Positions 56,275 through 64,000 of a stretch of DNA of 64,000 nt are shown here, piece after piece. The position numbers and the translations under genes are program-made. The notes beneath the pieces were generated by a model. That model was not told the origin of the DNA. It did not search any database and saw only the letters and a program-made list of their open reading frames with translations. Each line of letters opens with the position of its first letter. Within the stretch, counting starts at the first letter, position 1. Source of the DNA: Pectobacterium aroidearum (GTDB lineage Bacteria > Pseudomonadota > Gammaproteobacteria > Enterobacterales > Enterobacteriaceae); the NCBI RefSeq assembly GCF_041228105.1, contig NZ_CP166097.1, positions 1,550,001 to 1,614,000 of the forward strand, read 5' to 3'.

Positions 56275-56937
56275 ATGGAATTTATACAGTTTATTATTGA
56301 TTTTATTCTGCACATTGACGTTCATCTGGCGGAACTGGTGGCGCAATATGGTGTCTGGGTTTATGCCATTTTGTTCCTGATTTTGTTCTGTGAAACCGGG
56401 CTGGTGGTGACGCCGTTTTTGCCGGGCGATTCACTGCTGTTTGTTGCAGGGGCGCTGGCGGCGTTACCGTCGAACGATCTGAATGTGCATACAATGGTGT
56501 TCCTGATGATTGTTGCTGCAATCACGGGGGATGCAGTGAACTACACTATTGGACGGCTGTTCGGTGAAAAGTTGTTTAGCAACCCGAACTCGAAGATTTT
56601 TCGCCGCAGCTATCTGGATAAAACGCACGCGTTTTACGAGCGTCACGGCGGTAAGACGATAATTCTGGCGCGCTTTGTCCCGATTGTGAGAACATTTGCG
56701 CCGTTTGTCGCCGGGATGGGGCACATGAGCTATCGGCATTTTGCGGCCTATAATGTCATTGGTGCGCTGTTGTGGGTGCTATCGTTCACCTATGCGGGCT
56801 ACCTGTTTGGCGATTTGCCGGTAGTGCAGGAAAATCTGAAATTACTGATTGTCGCGATTATTTTTCTCTCTATCCTGCCGGGCGTTATTGAGATTGTCCG
56901 CCATCGTAGAGCAGCCGCGCGCGGCAATGTGAAATAA
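56275..56937 (+). CDS. dedA: DedA-family membrane protein
   Basis: 220 residues from ATG (a GTG one codon upstream is possible; E. coli DedA 219). The DedA signature is present: [24 protein letters not shown] in parts, GRLFGEKLF, and [16 protein letters not shown]. Now seen as lipid scramblase/undecaprenyl-phosphate-related transporters. It follows truA in E. coli order. Confidence 0.94.
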   Translation: MEFIQFIIDFILHIDVHLAELVAQYGVWVYAILFLILFCETGLVVTPFLPGDSLLFVAGALAALPSNDLNVHTMVFLMIVAAITGDAVNYTIGRLFGEKLFSNPNSKIFRRSYLDKTHAFYERHGGKTIILARFVPIVRTFAPFVAGMGHMSYRHFAAYNVIGALLWVLSFTYAGYLFGDLPVVQENLKLLIVAIIFLSILPGVIEIVRHRRAAARGNVK

Positions 56938-57161
56938 GTGAAGTATTTTAACATCCGGTTTGACCAGTTTTTTATCCACAGTCCCGGAACGTTATGGTTT
57001 AATGGGCAGCATTTATGGTCTGTTCTTGGGAACACCCTGAGTGCCGATGCCTTTGTACCGCGATTGTCGTGCGTCTCAGGCATTTTTTCATTGGCAATGT
57101 TGTCAGGGAATAACATGAACAGCGGACTGGCATTTGCCAGGTTCAAGCAGAAAGGTTATCA

Positions 57162-58079
57162 ATGAGCTGGATTGAACGAATTCTTAACAAAAGCAACATC
57201 ACACCGACCCGTAAAGCGAACATCCCTGAAGGGGTCTGGACAAAATGTGATAGCTGCGGTCAGGTTCTTTATCGTGCTGAGCTGGAGCGCAATCTGGGGG
57301 TCTGCCCGAAGTGCGATCACCATATGCGTCTTTCCGCACGTAACCGTCTACAGGCGTTTCTGGATAAAGAAAACACTGTCGAACTGGGAAGTGAACTGGA
57401 ACCGAAGGATGTCCTGAAATTCCGGGATTCCAAAAAATATAAAGATCGTCTGGTTTCTGCGCAGAAACAGTCCGATGAGAAAGATGCGCTTATCGTCATG
57501 AAAGGCACGCTCTACGGCATGCCGATTGTGGCTGCATCCTTTGAGTTCTCTTTCATGGGAGGCTCAATGGCCTCTGTTGTCGGTGCGCGTTTTGTGCGTG
57601 CCGTTGAGCAGGCATTGGAAGATGGCTGTCCGCTGGTGTGCTTCTCTGCCAGTGGCGGTGCGCGTATGCAGGAAGCGCTGATGTCGCTGATGCAAATGGC
57701 GAAAACCAGTGCGGCATTGGCAAAAATGCGTGAGCGCGGCTTGCCGTATATCTCCGTGCTGACTGACCCGACGATGGGCGGTGTTTCCGCAAGTCTGGCG
57801 ATGCTGGGTGACCTGAATATTGCCGAGCCGAAAGCGCTGATCGGTTTTGCCGGTCCACGCGTTATCGAACAAACCGTGCGTGAAAAGCTGCCGCCGGGCT
57901 TCCAGCGTAGTGAATTCCTGATCGAGAAAGGGGCGATCGATATGATCGTTCGTCGTCCGGAAATGCGCTACAAGCTGGCCACTATTCTTGCCAAACTGAC
58001 GAATCATCCAGAACCGGGCAATGATGACGTGGAAATCCGCAGCGATGCGCCGTCGGAATCATCACAGGATGACGCATAA
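57162..58079 (+). CDS. accD: Acetyl-CoA carboxylase carboxyltransferase beta subunit AccD
   Basis: 305 residues. N-terminal zinc ribbon with CDSC and CPKC pairs, then the crotonase-fold carboxyltransferase core ([33 protein letters not shown] in two parts, [11 protein letters not shown]). Essential first step of fatty acid synthesis. AAAGG precedes the ATG; 224 bases upstream no gene is supported. Confidence 0.96.
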   Translation: MSWIERILNKSNITPTRKANIPEGVWTKCDSCGQVLYRAELERNLGVCPKCDHHMRLSARNRLQAFLDKENTVELGSELEPKDVLKFRDSKKYKDRLVSAQKQSDEKDALIVMKGTLYGMPIVAASFEFSFMGGSMASVVGARFVRAVEQALEDGCPLVCFSASGGARMQEALMSLMQMAKTSAALAKMRERGLPYISVLTDPTMGGVSASLAMLGDLNIAEPKALIGFAGPRVIEQTVREKLPPGFQRSEFLIEKGAIDMIVRRPEMRYKLATILAKLTNHPEPGNDDVEIRSDAPSESSQDDA

Positions 58080-58184
58080 CTGACATGATGGGCTGGGCGT
58101 GTGGCACTCAACCATGTCGTTCTCGACGGGGTAATAATGCGCACGCTCTGCCCGCAATGAACCGTAAGCCAGTGAACGGGACTC

Positions 58185-59453
58185 ATGGATACACTTCAAA
58201 CACCTCAAGCCACGTCACCTTTGGTCACGTGGCTTCATTATCTTGAGCACCTGCACGCTCAGGCCATTGATTTAGGTCTGGAGCGCGTTAAGCAGGTTGC
58301 TGAACATCTCCATTTGCTACAGCCTGCCCCAACGGTTTTCACCGTCGCGGGGACGAACGGCAAGGGAACCACCTGCTGTACGCTGGAATCCATTCTGCTG
58401 GCCGCAGGGCTGCGGGTTGGCGTTTACAGCTCTCCCCATCTTGTTCGCTATACCGAGCGGGTGCGTATTCAGGGCAAAGAATTGCCTGAAGCGCAACACA
58501 CTCAGGCATTTGCGGATATCGAAGCAGGACGAGGGGCGGTATCGCTCACCTATTTTGAATTCGGTACGCTGTCGGCGCTGCAACTCTTTAAGCAGGCGAA
58601 CCTGGATGTCGTCATCCTGGAAGTGGGGCTTGGTGGGCGCCTGGACGCCACCAATATCGTGGATGCGGATGTCTCCGTCGTTACCAGCATAGCTATCGAC
58701 CATACCGACTGGTTAGGTAACGATCGGGAAAGCATCGGTCGTGAGAAAGCCGGGATATTCCGACAGAGTAGACCTGCCGTTGTCGGCGAGCCGGATATGC
58801 CGGGAACGATTGCCGATGTTGCCGCTGAGAAAGGGGCGCAGCTGCGCCGCCGTGGTCGCGACTGGGACTATTCCGTTCAGCGCGAAACGTGGAGCTGGCA
58901 GGATAAGCAGCGTGAGTTATCACGGCTGCCATTACCTAATGTCCCGTTGGCGAATGCCGCCACGGCGCTGGCTGCATTGCACTATTCGTCACTTAATGTG
59001 AGCGAAGACGCGATCAGGCAAGGGTTACAGCACGCGACATTACCGGGGCGTTTTCAGACGGTGCAGGAGTCACCGCGATTGATTCTTGATGTTGCACACA
59101 ATCCCCATGCGGCGGTGTATCTGGCAAATCGGTTGGCCGCGTTGCCGACCACCGGAAAAATACGGGCTGTCGTCGGCATGCTGTCGGATAAAGATATTGC
59201 CGGTACGCTGGCCTACTTAACACCGTTGGTGGATGAGTGGTATTGCGCACCGCTGGAAGGGCCGCGTGGTGCCACCGCACAGCAGATTGCCGAGCACCTG
59301 ACGCGCAGCCAATCGTTCCCTGATGTCGTGGCGGCCTGGCAGCAGGCGATGTCCGAGGCGGAGCAGCAGGATATCGTCATTGTATGTGGATCTTTTCATA
59401 CGGTAGCGCATGTAATGGAAGCGCTGGATGAGGAGAAGGCGAATGGCGAGTAA
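58185..59453 (+). CDS. folC: Bifunctional folylpolyglutamate / dihydrofolate synthase FolC
   Basis: 422 residues. Walker-type ATP motif TVAGTNGKGTTCCTLE, then SSPHLVRYTERVRIQG, and the LDVAHNPHAA block. It adds glutamate to folates and makes dihydrofolate. Its end overlaps dedD, as in E. coli. Confidence 0.96.
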   Translation: MDTLQTPQATSPLVTWLHYLEHLHAQAIDLGLERVKQVAEHLHLLQPAPTVFTVAGTNGKGTTCCTLESILLAAGLRVGVYSSPHLVRYTERVRIQGKELPEAQHTQAFADIEAGRGAVSLTYFEFGTLSALQLFKQANLDVVILEVGLGGRLDATNIVDADVSVVTSIAIDHTDWLGNDRESIGREKAGIFRQSRPAVVGEPDMPGTIADVAAEKGAQLRRRGRDWDYSVQRETWSWQDKQRELSRLPLPNVPLANAATALAALHYSSLNVSEDAIRQGLQHATLPGRFQTVQESPRLILDVAHNPHAAVYLANRLAALPTTGKIRAVVGMLSDKDIAGTLAYLTPLVDEWYCAPLEGPRGATAQQIAEHLTRSQSFPDVVAAWQQAMSEAEQQDIVIVCGSFHTVAHVMEALDEEKANGE

Positions 59454-60198
59454 ATTTCAGAACCGCCTGGTGGGTACGGTCATTCTGGTCGCGCTGGGCG
59501 TGATCATTTTACCCGGCCTGCTGGATGGTAAGAAAAAGCACTACGAGGACGAGTTTGCGTCGATTCCGCTAATCCCTAAACCGGGTGATAGTAATGAGAT
59601 GGAATCGCTGCCTGCGTTGAACCCGTCGCTGCCGAGTCAGCCACCGGAAGGGGCGGAGGCGGCGATGCAGAACAGCCCGGAAGCCGAAGCGCCTGATGCG
59701 AGATCATCGACAGCTAATTCATCGGCAGCGACAGCACCTGAAACCACGACGCAGACACCGCCATCATCCCATTCTGGCGCGAATACGCCAGCGATGACGG
59801 CACCGCCGGTTGTGGTGGAACGTCCGCCGGTTCAGACGCCGAAGCCTCAGCCAAAACCTGAGGTGAAACCGGAAGTAAAACCGAAGCCTGAGCCTAAACC
59901 GGAACCCAAACCGGAAGTGAAGCCTGAAACACAGCCGACGCAGCAAGCGCCCGTCGGACAGGCTTATATTGTTCAGCTCGGTGCGCTGAAAAACGCGGAT
60001 AAGGTGAACGAGATTGTCGCCAAATTGCGTCTCTCTGGCTATCGTGCGTATACCGTACCGTCAACGCCGGTTTCAGGGCAAATCACCCGTATTTACGTGG
60101 GGCCGGATGCCTCGAAGCAGAAGCTGGAGTCGTCGCTGGGTGAGCTGCAACAGCTCAGCGGACTCAGCGGGCAGGTGCGTGCACATTCCGTTCGTTAA
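59443..60198 (+). CDS. dedD: Cell-division protein DedD (SPOR domain)
   Basis: 251 residues from the ATG giving MASKFQNR. One N-terminal membrane segment (LVGTVILVALGVIILPGLL), a low-complexity Pro/Lys/Glu/Val linker (residues about 135-170, repeated PKPE/VKPE units), and a C-terminal SPOR domain (AYIVQLGALKNADKVNEIVAKL in parts, ITRIYVGP) that binds denuded glycan at the septum. Overlaps the end of folC. Confidence 0.94.
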   Translation: MASKFQNRLVGTVILVALGVIILPGLLDGKKKHYEDEFASIPLIPKPGDSNEMESLPALNPSLPSQPPEGAEAAMQNSPEAEAPDARSSTANSSAATAPETTTQTPPSSHSGANTPAMTAPPVVVERPPVQTPKPQPKPEVKPEVKPKPEPKPEPKPEVKPETQPTQQAPVGQAYIVQLGALKNADKVNEIVAKLRLSGYRAYTVPSTPVSGQITRIYVGPDASKQKLESSLGELQQLSGLSGQVRAHSVR

Positions 60199-60425
60199 GG
60201 CTGGTTAAGCGTGAAAATAACGGGGTGGATTGTCTGTTGTCTGCCGCGTAATAGTAGAAGAAGCAGGCTGCGGGGATGAGGCTCATATGCGTGATGCTTC
60301 GCCCCGCACTCGTTTTGAGTGGCCTGTTGTTGATTTTGTTATGCCGACAGTGAATAGAATCAGGCATAGCGAGTTGCTGGTTTTTTCGCCTGATTATCTA
60401 TTGATGAAATCGGCGGAAATACGCT

Positions 60426-60441
60426 ACGCAAACGTTTTCTT
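60426..60441 (+). promoter_or_regulatory. PurR operator upstream of cvpA-purF
   Basis: ACGCAAACGTTTTCTT is identical or nearly so to the PurR consensus (ACGCAAACGTTTTCnT). It lies 74 bases upstream of the cvpA ATG, as in E. coli, so guanine or hypoxanthine would repress the operon. Rest of the 317-base gap after dedD has no gene. Confidence 0.9.
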
Positions 60442-60515
60442 TTTCTGTTAGAATGCGCCGCGAACAGGATGACGTAGCGGCTTATCGGTAGCATCGTTCA
60501 TTATTAGGATCGTTC

Positions 60516-61016
60516 ATGGTTTGGGTTGATTACGTCATTATTGGCATCATCGGTTTTTCGGCTCTGGTTAGCCTGATCCGGGGGTTTGTTCGTGAAGCGC
60601 TGTCGTTAGTAACCTGGGGATGTGCGTTTTTTGTCGCCAGCCATTACTACGCTTACCTCGCGGTCTACTTCACCCGTTTTGATGATGAGTTGGTGCGTAA
60701 CGGCATTGCGATTGCCATTCTGTTTATTGCAACGCTGATTGTGGGGGCTATCGTCAACTATGCGATTAGTTCGCTGGTTGAACGTACCGGATTATCCGGC
60801 ACCGATCGCGTTCTGGGCATCTGTTTTGGTGCGCTACGCGGGGTGCTGATCGTTTCCGCACTGCTATTCTTTCTGGATACTTTCACCGGTTTTTCACAAA
60901 GTGATGACTGGAAGCAGTCCCAGTTAATCCCGCAGTTCAGTTATATTATCAGGTGGTTTTTTGACTACCTGCAAAGCACGTCAAGTTTCTTGCCGCAGCA
61001 TTTACCGCTGCGGTAG
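60516..61016 (+). CDS. cvpA: Inner-membrane protein CvpA
   Basis: 166 residues with four hydrophobic segments ([20 protein letters not shown] in parts at the start). Linked to colicin V production and envelope stress tolerance in E. coli. First gene of the purine-repressed operon with purF, 21 bases upstream of it. Confidence 0.94.
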   Translation: MVWVDYVIIGIIGFSALVSLIRGFVREALSLVTWGCAFFVASHYYAYLAVYFTRFDDELVRNGIAIAILFIATLIVGAIVNYAISSLVERTGLSGTDRVLGICFGALRGVLIVSALLFFLDTFTGFSQSDDWKQSQLIPQFSYIIRWFFDYLQSTSSFLPQHLPLR

Positions 61017-61037
61017 CGCTGATGAGGAAAAGACACC

Positions 61038-62555
61038 ATGTGCGGTATTGTCGGTATCGCCGGTTTTACACCGGTCAACCAGTCGATTTATGACGCGTTA
61101 ACGGTGTTGCAACACCGTGGGCAGGATGCAGCGGGTATTGTAACCATCGATGCCTTTAATTGTTTTCGCCTGCGTAAGGCCAATGGCCTGGTGAAAGATG
61201 TGTTTGAAGCGCGGCACATGCAACGCCTACAGGGAAACATGGGGCTTGGCCATGTGCGTTATCCAACCGCAGGTAGCTCCAGCGCCTCGGAAGCACAGCC
61301 TTTCTATGTTAACTCTCCGTTCGGTATCACGTTGGCCCACAACGGTAACCTGACTAACGCCCATGAACTGCGTAAAAAGCTGTTCGAGCAGGAGCGTCGT
61401 CACGTTAACACCACGTCTGATTCTGAAATTCTGCTGAACATTTTTGCCAGAGAGCTGGACCGTTTCCAGCATTATCCGCTGGAAGCCGATAATATTTTTG
61501 CGGCCGTTGCCGCGACGCACCAGCAAATTCGCGGTGCCTATGCCTGTGTTGGCATGATTATCGGACACGGTATGGTGGCTTTCCGCGATCCTAACGGGAT
61601 TCGTCCGCTGGTGATTGGTAAGCGCGATCTGGAAGATGGTCGCAGCGAATACATGGTGGCGTCAGAAAGCGTCGCGCTGGATACGCTGGGCTTTGAATTT
61701 TTACGTGATGTGGCGCCGGGAGAAGCGATCTACATTACGGAAAAAGGGCAGCTGTTTACCCGCCAGTGTGCAGAGAATCCGAAGAGCAACCCGTGCCTGT
61801 TCGAATATGTTTACTTCGCGCGCCCGGACTCTTTCATCGATAAAATCTCGGTCTACAGCGCACGCGTTCGCATGGGTCAGAAGCTCGGTGAAAAAATTGC
61901 GCGCCAGTGGGAAGATCTCGATATTGACGTCGTGATCCCGATTCCTGAGACTTCTTGTGATATCGCGCTGGAAATCGCGCGTATCATTAACAAACCGTAT
62001 CGTCAGGGGTTTGTGAAAAACCGCTATGTTGGCCGTACCTTTATCATGCCGGGACAGCAGGCGCGTAAGAAATCGGTACGCCGTAAGCTGAACGCCAACC
62101 GTGCTGAATTCCGTGACAAAAACGTGCTGCTGGTGGATGACTCCATTGTACGTGGTACAACGTCGGAGCAGATTGTGGAGATGGCGCGTGAAGCAGGAGC
62201 CAAGCGTGTGTATCTGGCCTCTGCGGCACCGGAAATTCGCTTCCCTAACGTGTATGGCATCGACATGCCGAGCGTCAACGAGCTGATTGCTCACGGTCGC
62301 GAAGTGGACGAAATCTGTAAGATTATTGGCGCTGATGCGCTTATTTTCCAGGATCTCGACGATCTGATCGACGCAGCGCGTGAAGATAACCCGGATATCG
62401 CTCAGTTTGAATGCTCGGTGTTCAACGGGATTTATGTGACGAAGGATGTTGATCAAGGCTATCTGGATTATCTGGAAGTATTACGCAATGACGATGCCAA
62501 AGCGCTGCGTAGCCAGAATGAAGTCGAAGATCTGGAATTGCATAACGAAGGTTAA
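61038..62555 (+). CDS. purF: Amidophosphoribosyltransferase PurF
   Basis: 505 residues. The N-terminal nucleophile Cys2 follows Met ([10 protein letters not shown]), glutaminase residues [11 protein letters not shown], and the PRPP-binding motif [18 protein letters not shown]. It commits PRPP to purine synthesis. GAGGAAAAG precedes ATG. A strong terminator follows. Confidence 0.97.
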   Translation: MCGIVGIAGFTPVNQSIYDALTVLQHRGQDAAGIVTIDAFNCFRLRKANGLVKDVFEARHMQRLQGNMGLGHVRYPTAGSSSASEAQPFYVNSPFGITLAHNGNLTNAHELRKKLFEQERRHVNTTSDSEILLNIFARELDRFQHYPLEADNIFAAVAATHQQIRGAYACVGMIIGHGMVAFRDPNGIRPLVIGKRDLEDGRSEYMVASESVALDTLGFEFLRDVAPGEAIYITEKGQLFTRQCAENPKSNPCLFEYVYFARPDSFIDKISVYSARVRMGQKLGEKIARQWEDLDIDVVIPIPETSCDIALEIARIINKPYRQGFVKNRYVGRTFIMPGQQARKKSVRRKLNANRAEFRDKNVLLVDDSIVRGTTSEQIVEMAREAGAKRVYLASAAPEIRFPNVYGIDMPSVNELIAHGREVDEICKIIGADALIFQDLDDLIDAAREDNPDIAQFECSVFNGIYVTKDVDQGYLDYLEVLRNDDAKALRSQNEVEDLELHNEG

Positions 62556-62585
62556 CGGCTAGCTGTTCGTTAACGCTTCATCGAA

Positions 62586-62618
62586 GGGGGAGGACGCGAA
62601 AGTGTCTTCCCCCTTTTT
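62586..62618 (+). terminator. Rho-independent terminator of purF
   Basis: GGGGGAGGAC pairs with GTCTTCCCCC (one G-T), then TTTTT. About 30 bases after the stop. Confidence 0.9.
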
Positions 62619-62769
62619 ATATAGAAAACATGTTGTATATAGAAAACTGGGTTGTTTATAAAAACGCCGTTTCGGCGCTTCTCCTTGCTTATCGCCAATC
62701 AATGCGGCAAAGTTTGCGCAGATAATTTTTCCGCGTTTTTGCTTACGCGGTCAGCCAGAGGCAGTACGA

Positions 62770-63342
62770 ATGAAGCGACTGATTGTAGGGATTTCCGGCG
62801 CGAGCGGCGTCATTTATGGCGTCCGGCTGCTACAGATTTTACAGGCGCTGGAAGGTATCGAAACACACCTGATCATGAGTCAGGCCGCCCGGCAGACGCT
62901 GGCGTTAGAAACCGATTTTAGCCTGCGTGATGTACAGGCACTGGCCGATGTGGTGCATGACACGCGTGATATCGCGGCCAGCGTCTCTTCGGGGTCGTTT
63001 AAAACGGCGGGGATGGTGATTTTACCTTGTTCAATAAAAACCCTGTCTGGCATTGTGCACAGTTACAGCGATAACTTATTAACGCGCGCGGCCGATGTGG
63101 TGCTGAAGGAGCGTCGTCCTTTGGTGCTGGGAGTACGTGAAACGCCGCTGCATTTAGGACATTTACGGCTGATGACCACCGCCGTTGAACTCGGGGCGAT
63201 AATCATGCCGCCTGTGCCTGCGTTCTATCATCGCCCAGAAAGTGTGCAGGATATTGTCGATCAGACGGTGAACCGCATTCTGGACCAGTTTGATATCGAC
63301 CTGCCGAAAGATCTCTTTACCCGTTGGCAAGGTGCGTCATAG
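62770..63342 (+). CDS. ubiX: Flavin prenyltransferase UbiX
   Basis: 190 residues. The FMN-binding start LIVGISGASGVIYGVRLLQ and the motifs IAASVSSGSFKTAGMVILPCS, and RRPLVLGVRETPLHLGHL are typical. It makes prenylated FMN for UbiD decarboxylase in ubiquinone synthesis. Its position after purF is conserved. Confidence 0.95.
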   Translation: MKRLIVGISGASGVIYGVRLLQILQALEGIETHLIMSQAARQTLALETDFSLRDVQALADVVHDTRDIAASVSSGSFKTAGMVILPCSIKTLSGIVHSYSDNLLTRAADVVLKERRPLVLGVRETPLHLGHLRLMTTAVELGAIIMPPVPAFYHRPESVQDIVDQTVNRILDQFDIDLPKDLFTRWQGAS

Positions 63343-63379
63343 CAGGCTAGATGCTAACTCGTTCTATTTTCTTCTCTGC

Positions 63380-63408
63380 GGGCAGTAAAGCGTTACTGCC
63401 CTTTTTTT
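63380..63408 (+). terminator. Rho-independent terminator of ubiX
   Basis: GGGCAGTAA pairs with TTACTGCCC across AGCG, then seven T residues, 38 bases after the ubiX stop. Confidence 0.93.
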
Positions 63409-63756
63409 GTGCCTTTTTATCACATTGCACCAATTTTGATCGCAAAAGCACTTAAATGGTGCGTTTGCGTTTTTGTATTCATGGCAATGTTATCTATCCT
63501 TATTGTTATACGCCAAAAAGTTTCTCGGAAAATATTTCATAATCAAACAGTTATTCATTTGCTTTCCTATGTGTTGATCATGGGGTTTCTACAATGCCCC
63601 TGCGTTCATTGTGGCATGAAAACTGCTATGAAAAGGGTAATAGTCGGCGTTATAAAACAAATAGCACTTACATCGTTCATTTTTAAAGCAATAAATCGAT
63701 ATCTGTTCCGACATTGACGACACATGACATCAATCACTCATGATAAGGGTAGCAAT

Positions 63757-64000
63757 ATGAAGAAACTGATCAAAGTTTTGCCGTTGGCACTCATTCTGGC
63801 TGCGGGCAGCGCGATGGCGGAGATTCCTAAGAACATTAAAATCGGCACCGATCCTACCTATGCGCCTTTTGAATCCAAAAATGCCAGCGGTGAACTGGTT
63901 GGGTTTGATATCGATCTGGCGAAAGAGCTGTGCAAACGTATTCAGGCTAACTGTACCTTTGTGGAAAGTGACTTTGACGCGCTAATTCCTTCCCTTAAAG
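63757..64000 (+). CDS. Histidine/lysine-arginine-ornithine periplasmic binding protein (N-terminal part)
   Basis: 81 codons are present and the gene is cut by the window end. Signal peptide residues 1-21 ([16 protein letters not shown]), then [32 protein letters not shown] in parts, with [11 protein letters not shown] at the break. This is the HisJ/ArgT amino acid binding family; the wording is closest to HisJ but with the ArgT-like [19 protein letters not shown] precedes the ATG. In E. coli argT and hisJ follow ubiX. Confidence 0.9.
   Translation, partial: MKKLIKVLPLALILAAGSAMAEIPKNIKIGTDPTYAPFESKNASGELVGFDIDLAKELCKRIQANCTFVESDFDALIPSLK

Noticed and set aside
56938..57165. Open frame between dedA and accD
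   Set aside because: Starts at the base after the dedA stop with GTG and no ribosome site, and runs into the accD start; more likely the accD leader.
63409..63717. Open frame of 102 codons before the hisJ/argT-type gene
   Set aside because: Begins inside the T tract of the ubiX terminator and ends 39 bases before the next ATG, with no ribosome site; this 350-base gap should be the promoter region of the amino acid binding protein gene.
1..64000. CRISPR array, insertion sequence, integrase or prophage
   Set aside because: No spaced identical repeats, no transposase or recombinase motifs were seen on either strand; the only tandem array is the 19-base one at 11671.

Overview
The window is chromosomal DNA from a soft-rot enterobacterium, most probably Pectobacterium (formerly Erwinia). 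The evidence is the out (type II secretion) operon end outK-L-M-N-O, a Nip/NPP1 necrosis-inducing protein gene, and a backbone in Escherichia coli order (argW-yfdC-mlaA, fadL, yfcZ, fadI-fadJ, sixA, smrB, prmB-aroC-mepA-yfcA-epmC-yfcL, mnmC, fabB, flk, pdxB-usg-truA-dedA-accD-folC-dedD-cvpA-purF-ubiX-hisJ/argT). All identifications are by reading; no database search was run.

Layout. 1-3.6 kb: distal part of the out operon, ending at a terminator. 4.1-5.1 kb: a luciferase-like monooxygenase. 5.5-9.2 kb: a four-gene operon (iron-siderophore-type binding protein, permease, ATPase, plus a ModA-like protein without signal peptide) behind a good ModE-type operator. This points to molybdate/tungstate uptake. 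9.3-11.3 kb: dbpA and an RBBP9-type hydrolase. 11.4-19.9 kb: accessory region. It holds a gene split by three copies of a 19-bp tandem repeat (a probable phase-variable locus), small and secreted proteins of unknown function, nip, an MFS exporter with a divergent Lrp-type regulator, an AT-rich trio of secreted proteins (two of them LprI-like paralogues), a GNAT acetyltransferase and an 11-residue-repeat periplasmic protein. tRNA-Arg(CCU) closes it.

20-34.3 kb: yfdC, mlaA, mqo, fadL, yfcZ, then a MetNIQ-like ABC transporter plus M20 amidohydrolase that sits between yfcZ and fadI where E. coli has nothing, then fadIJ. 34.3-39.8 kb: an archaic (Csu-type) chaperone-usher pilus cluster on the minus strand, convergent with and overlapping the fadJ stop. 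A roughly 1.1-kb AT-rich region without a convincing gene follows. 40.9-64 kb: conserved housekeeping backbone; the last gene (hisJ/argT type) is cut by the window end.

How the genes work together. FadR-like sites are seen upstream of fadL, fadI and fabB, so fatty-acid uptake, anaerobic-type beta-oxidation and unsaturated fatty acid synthesis may share one regulator here. A near-perfect PurR box precedes cvpA-purF. Virulence-associated functions are Out secretion, Nip and the pili.
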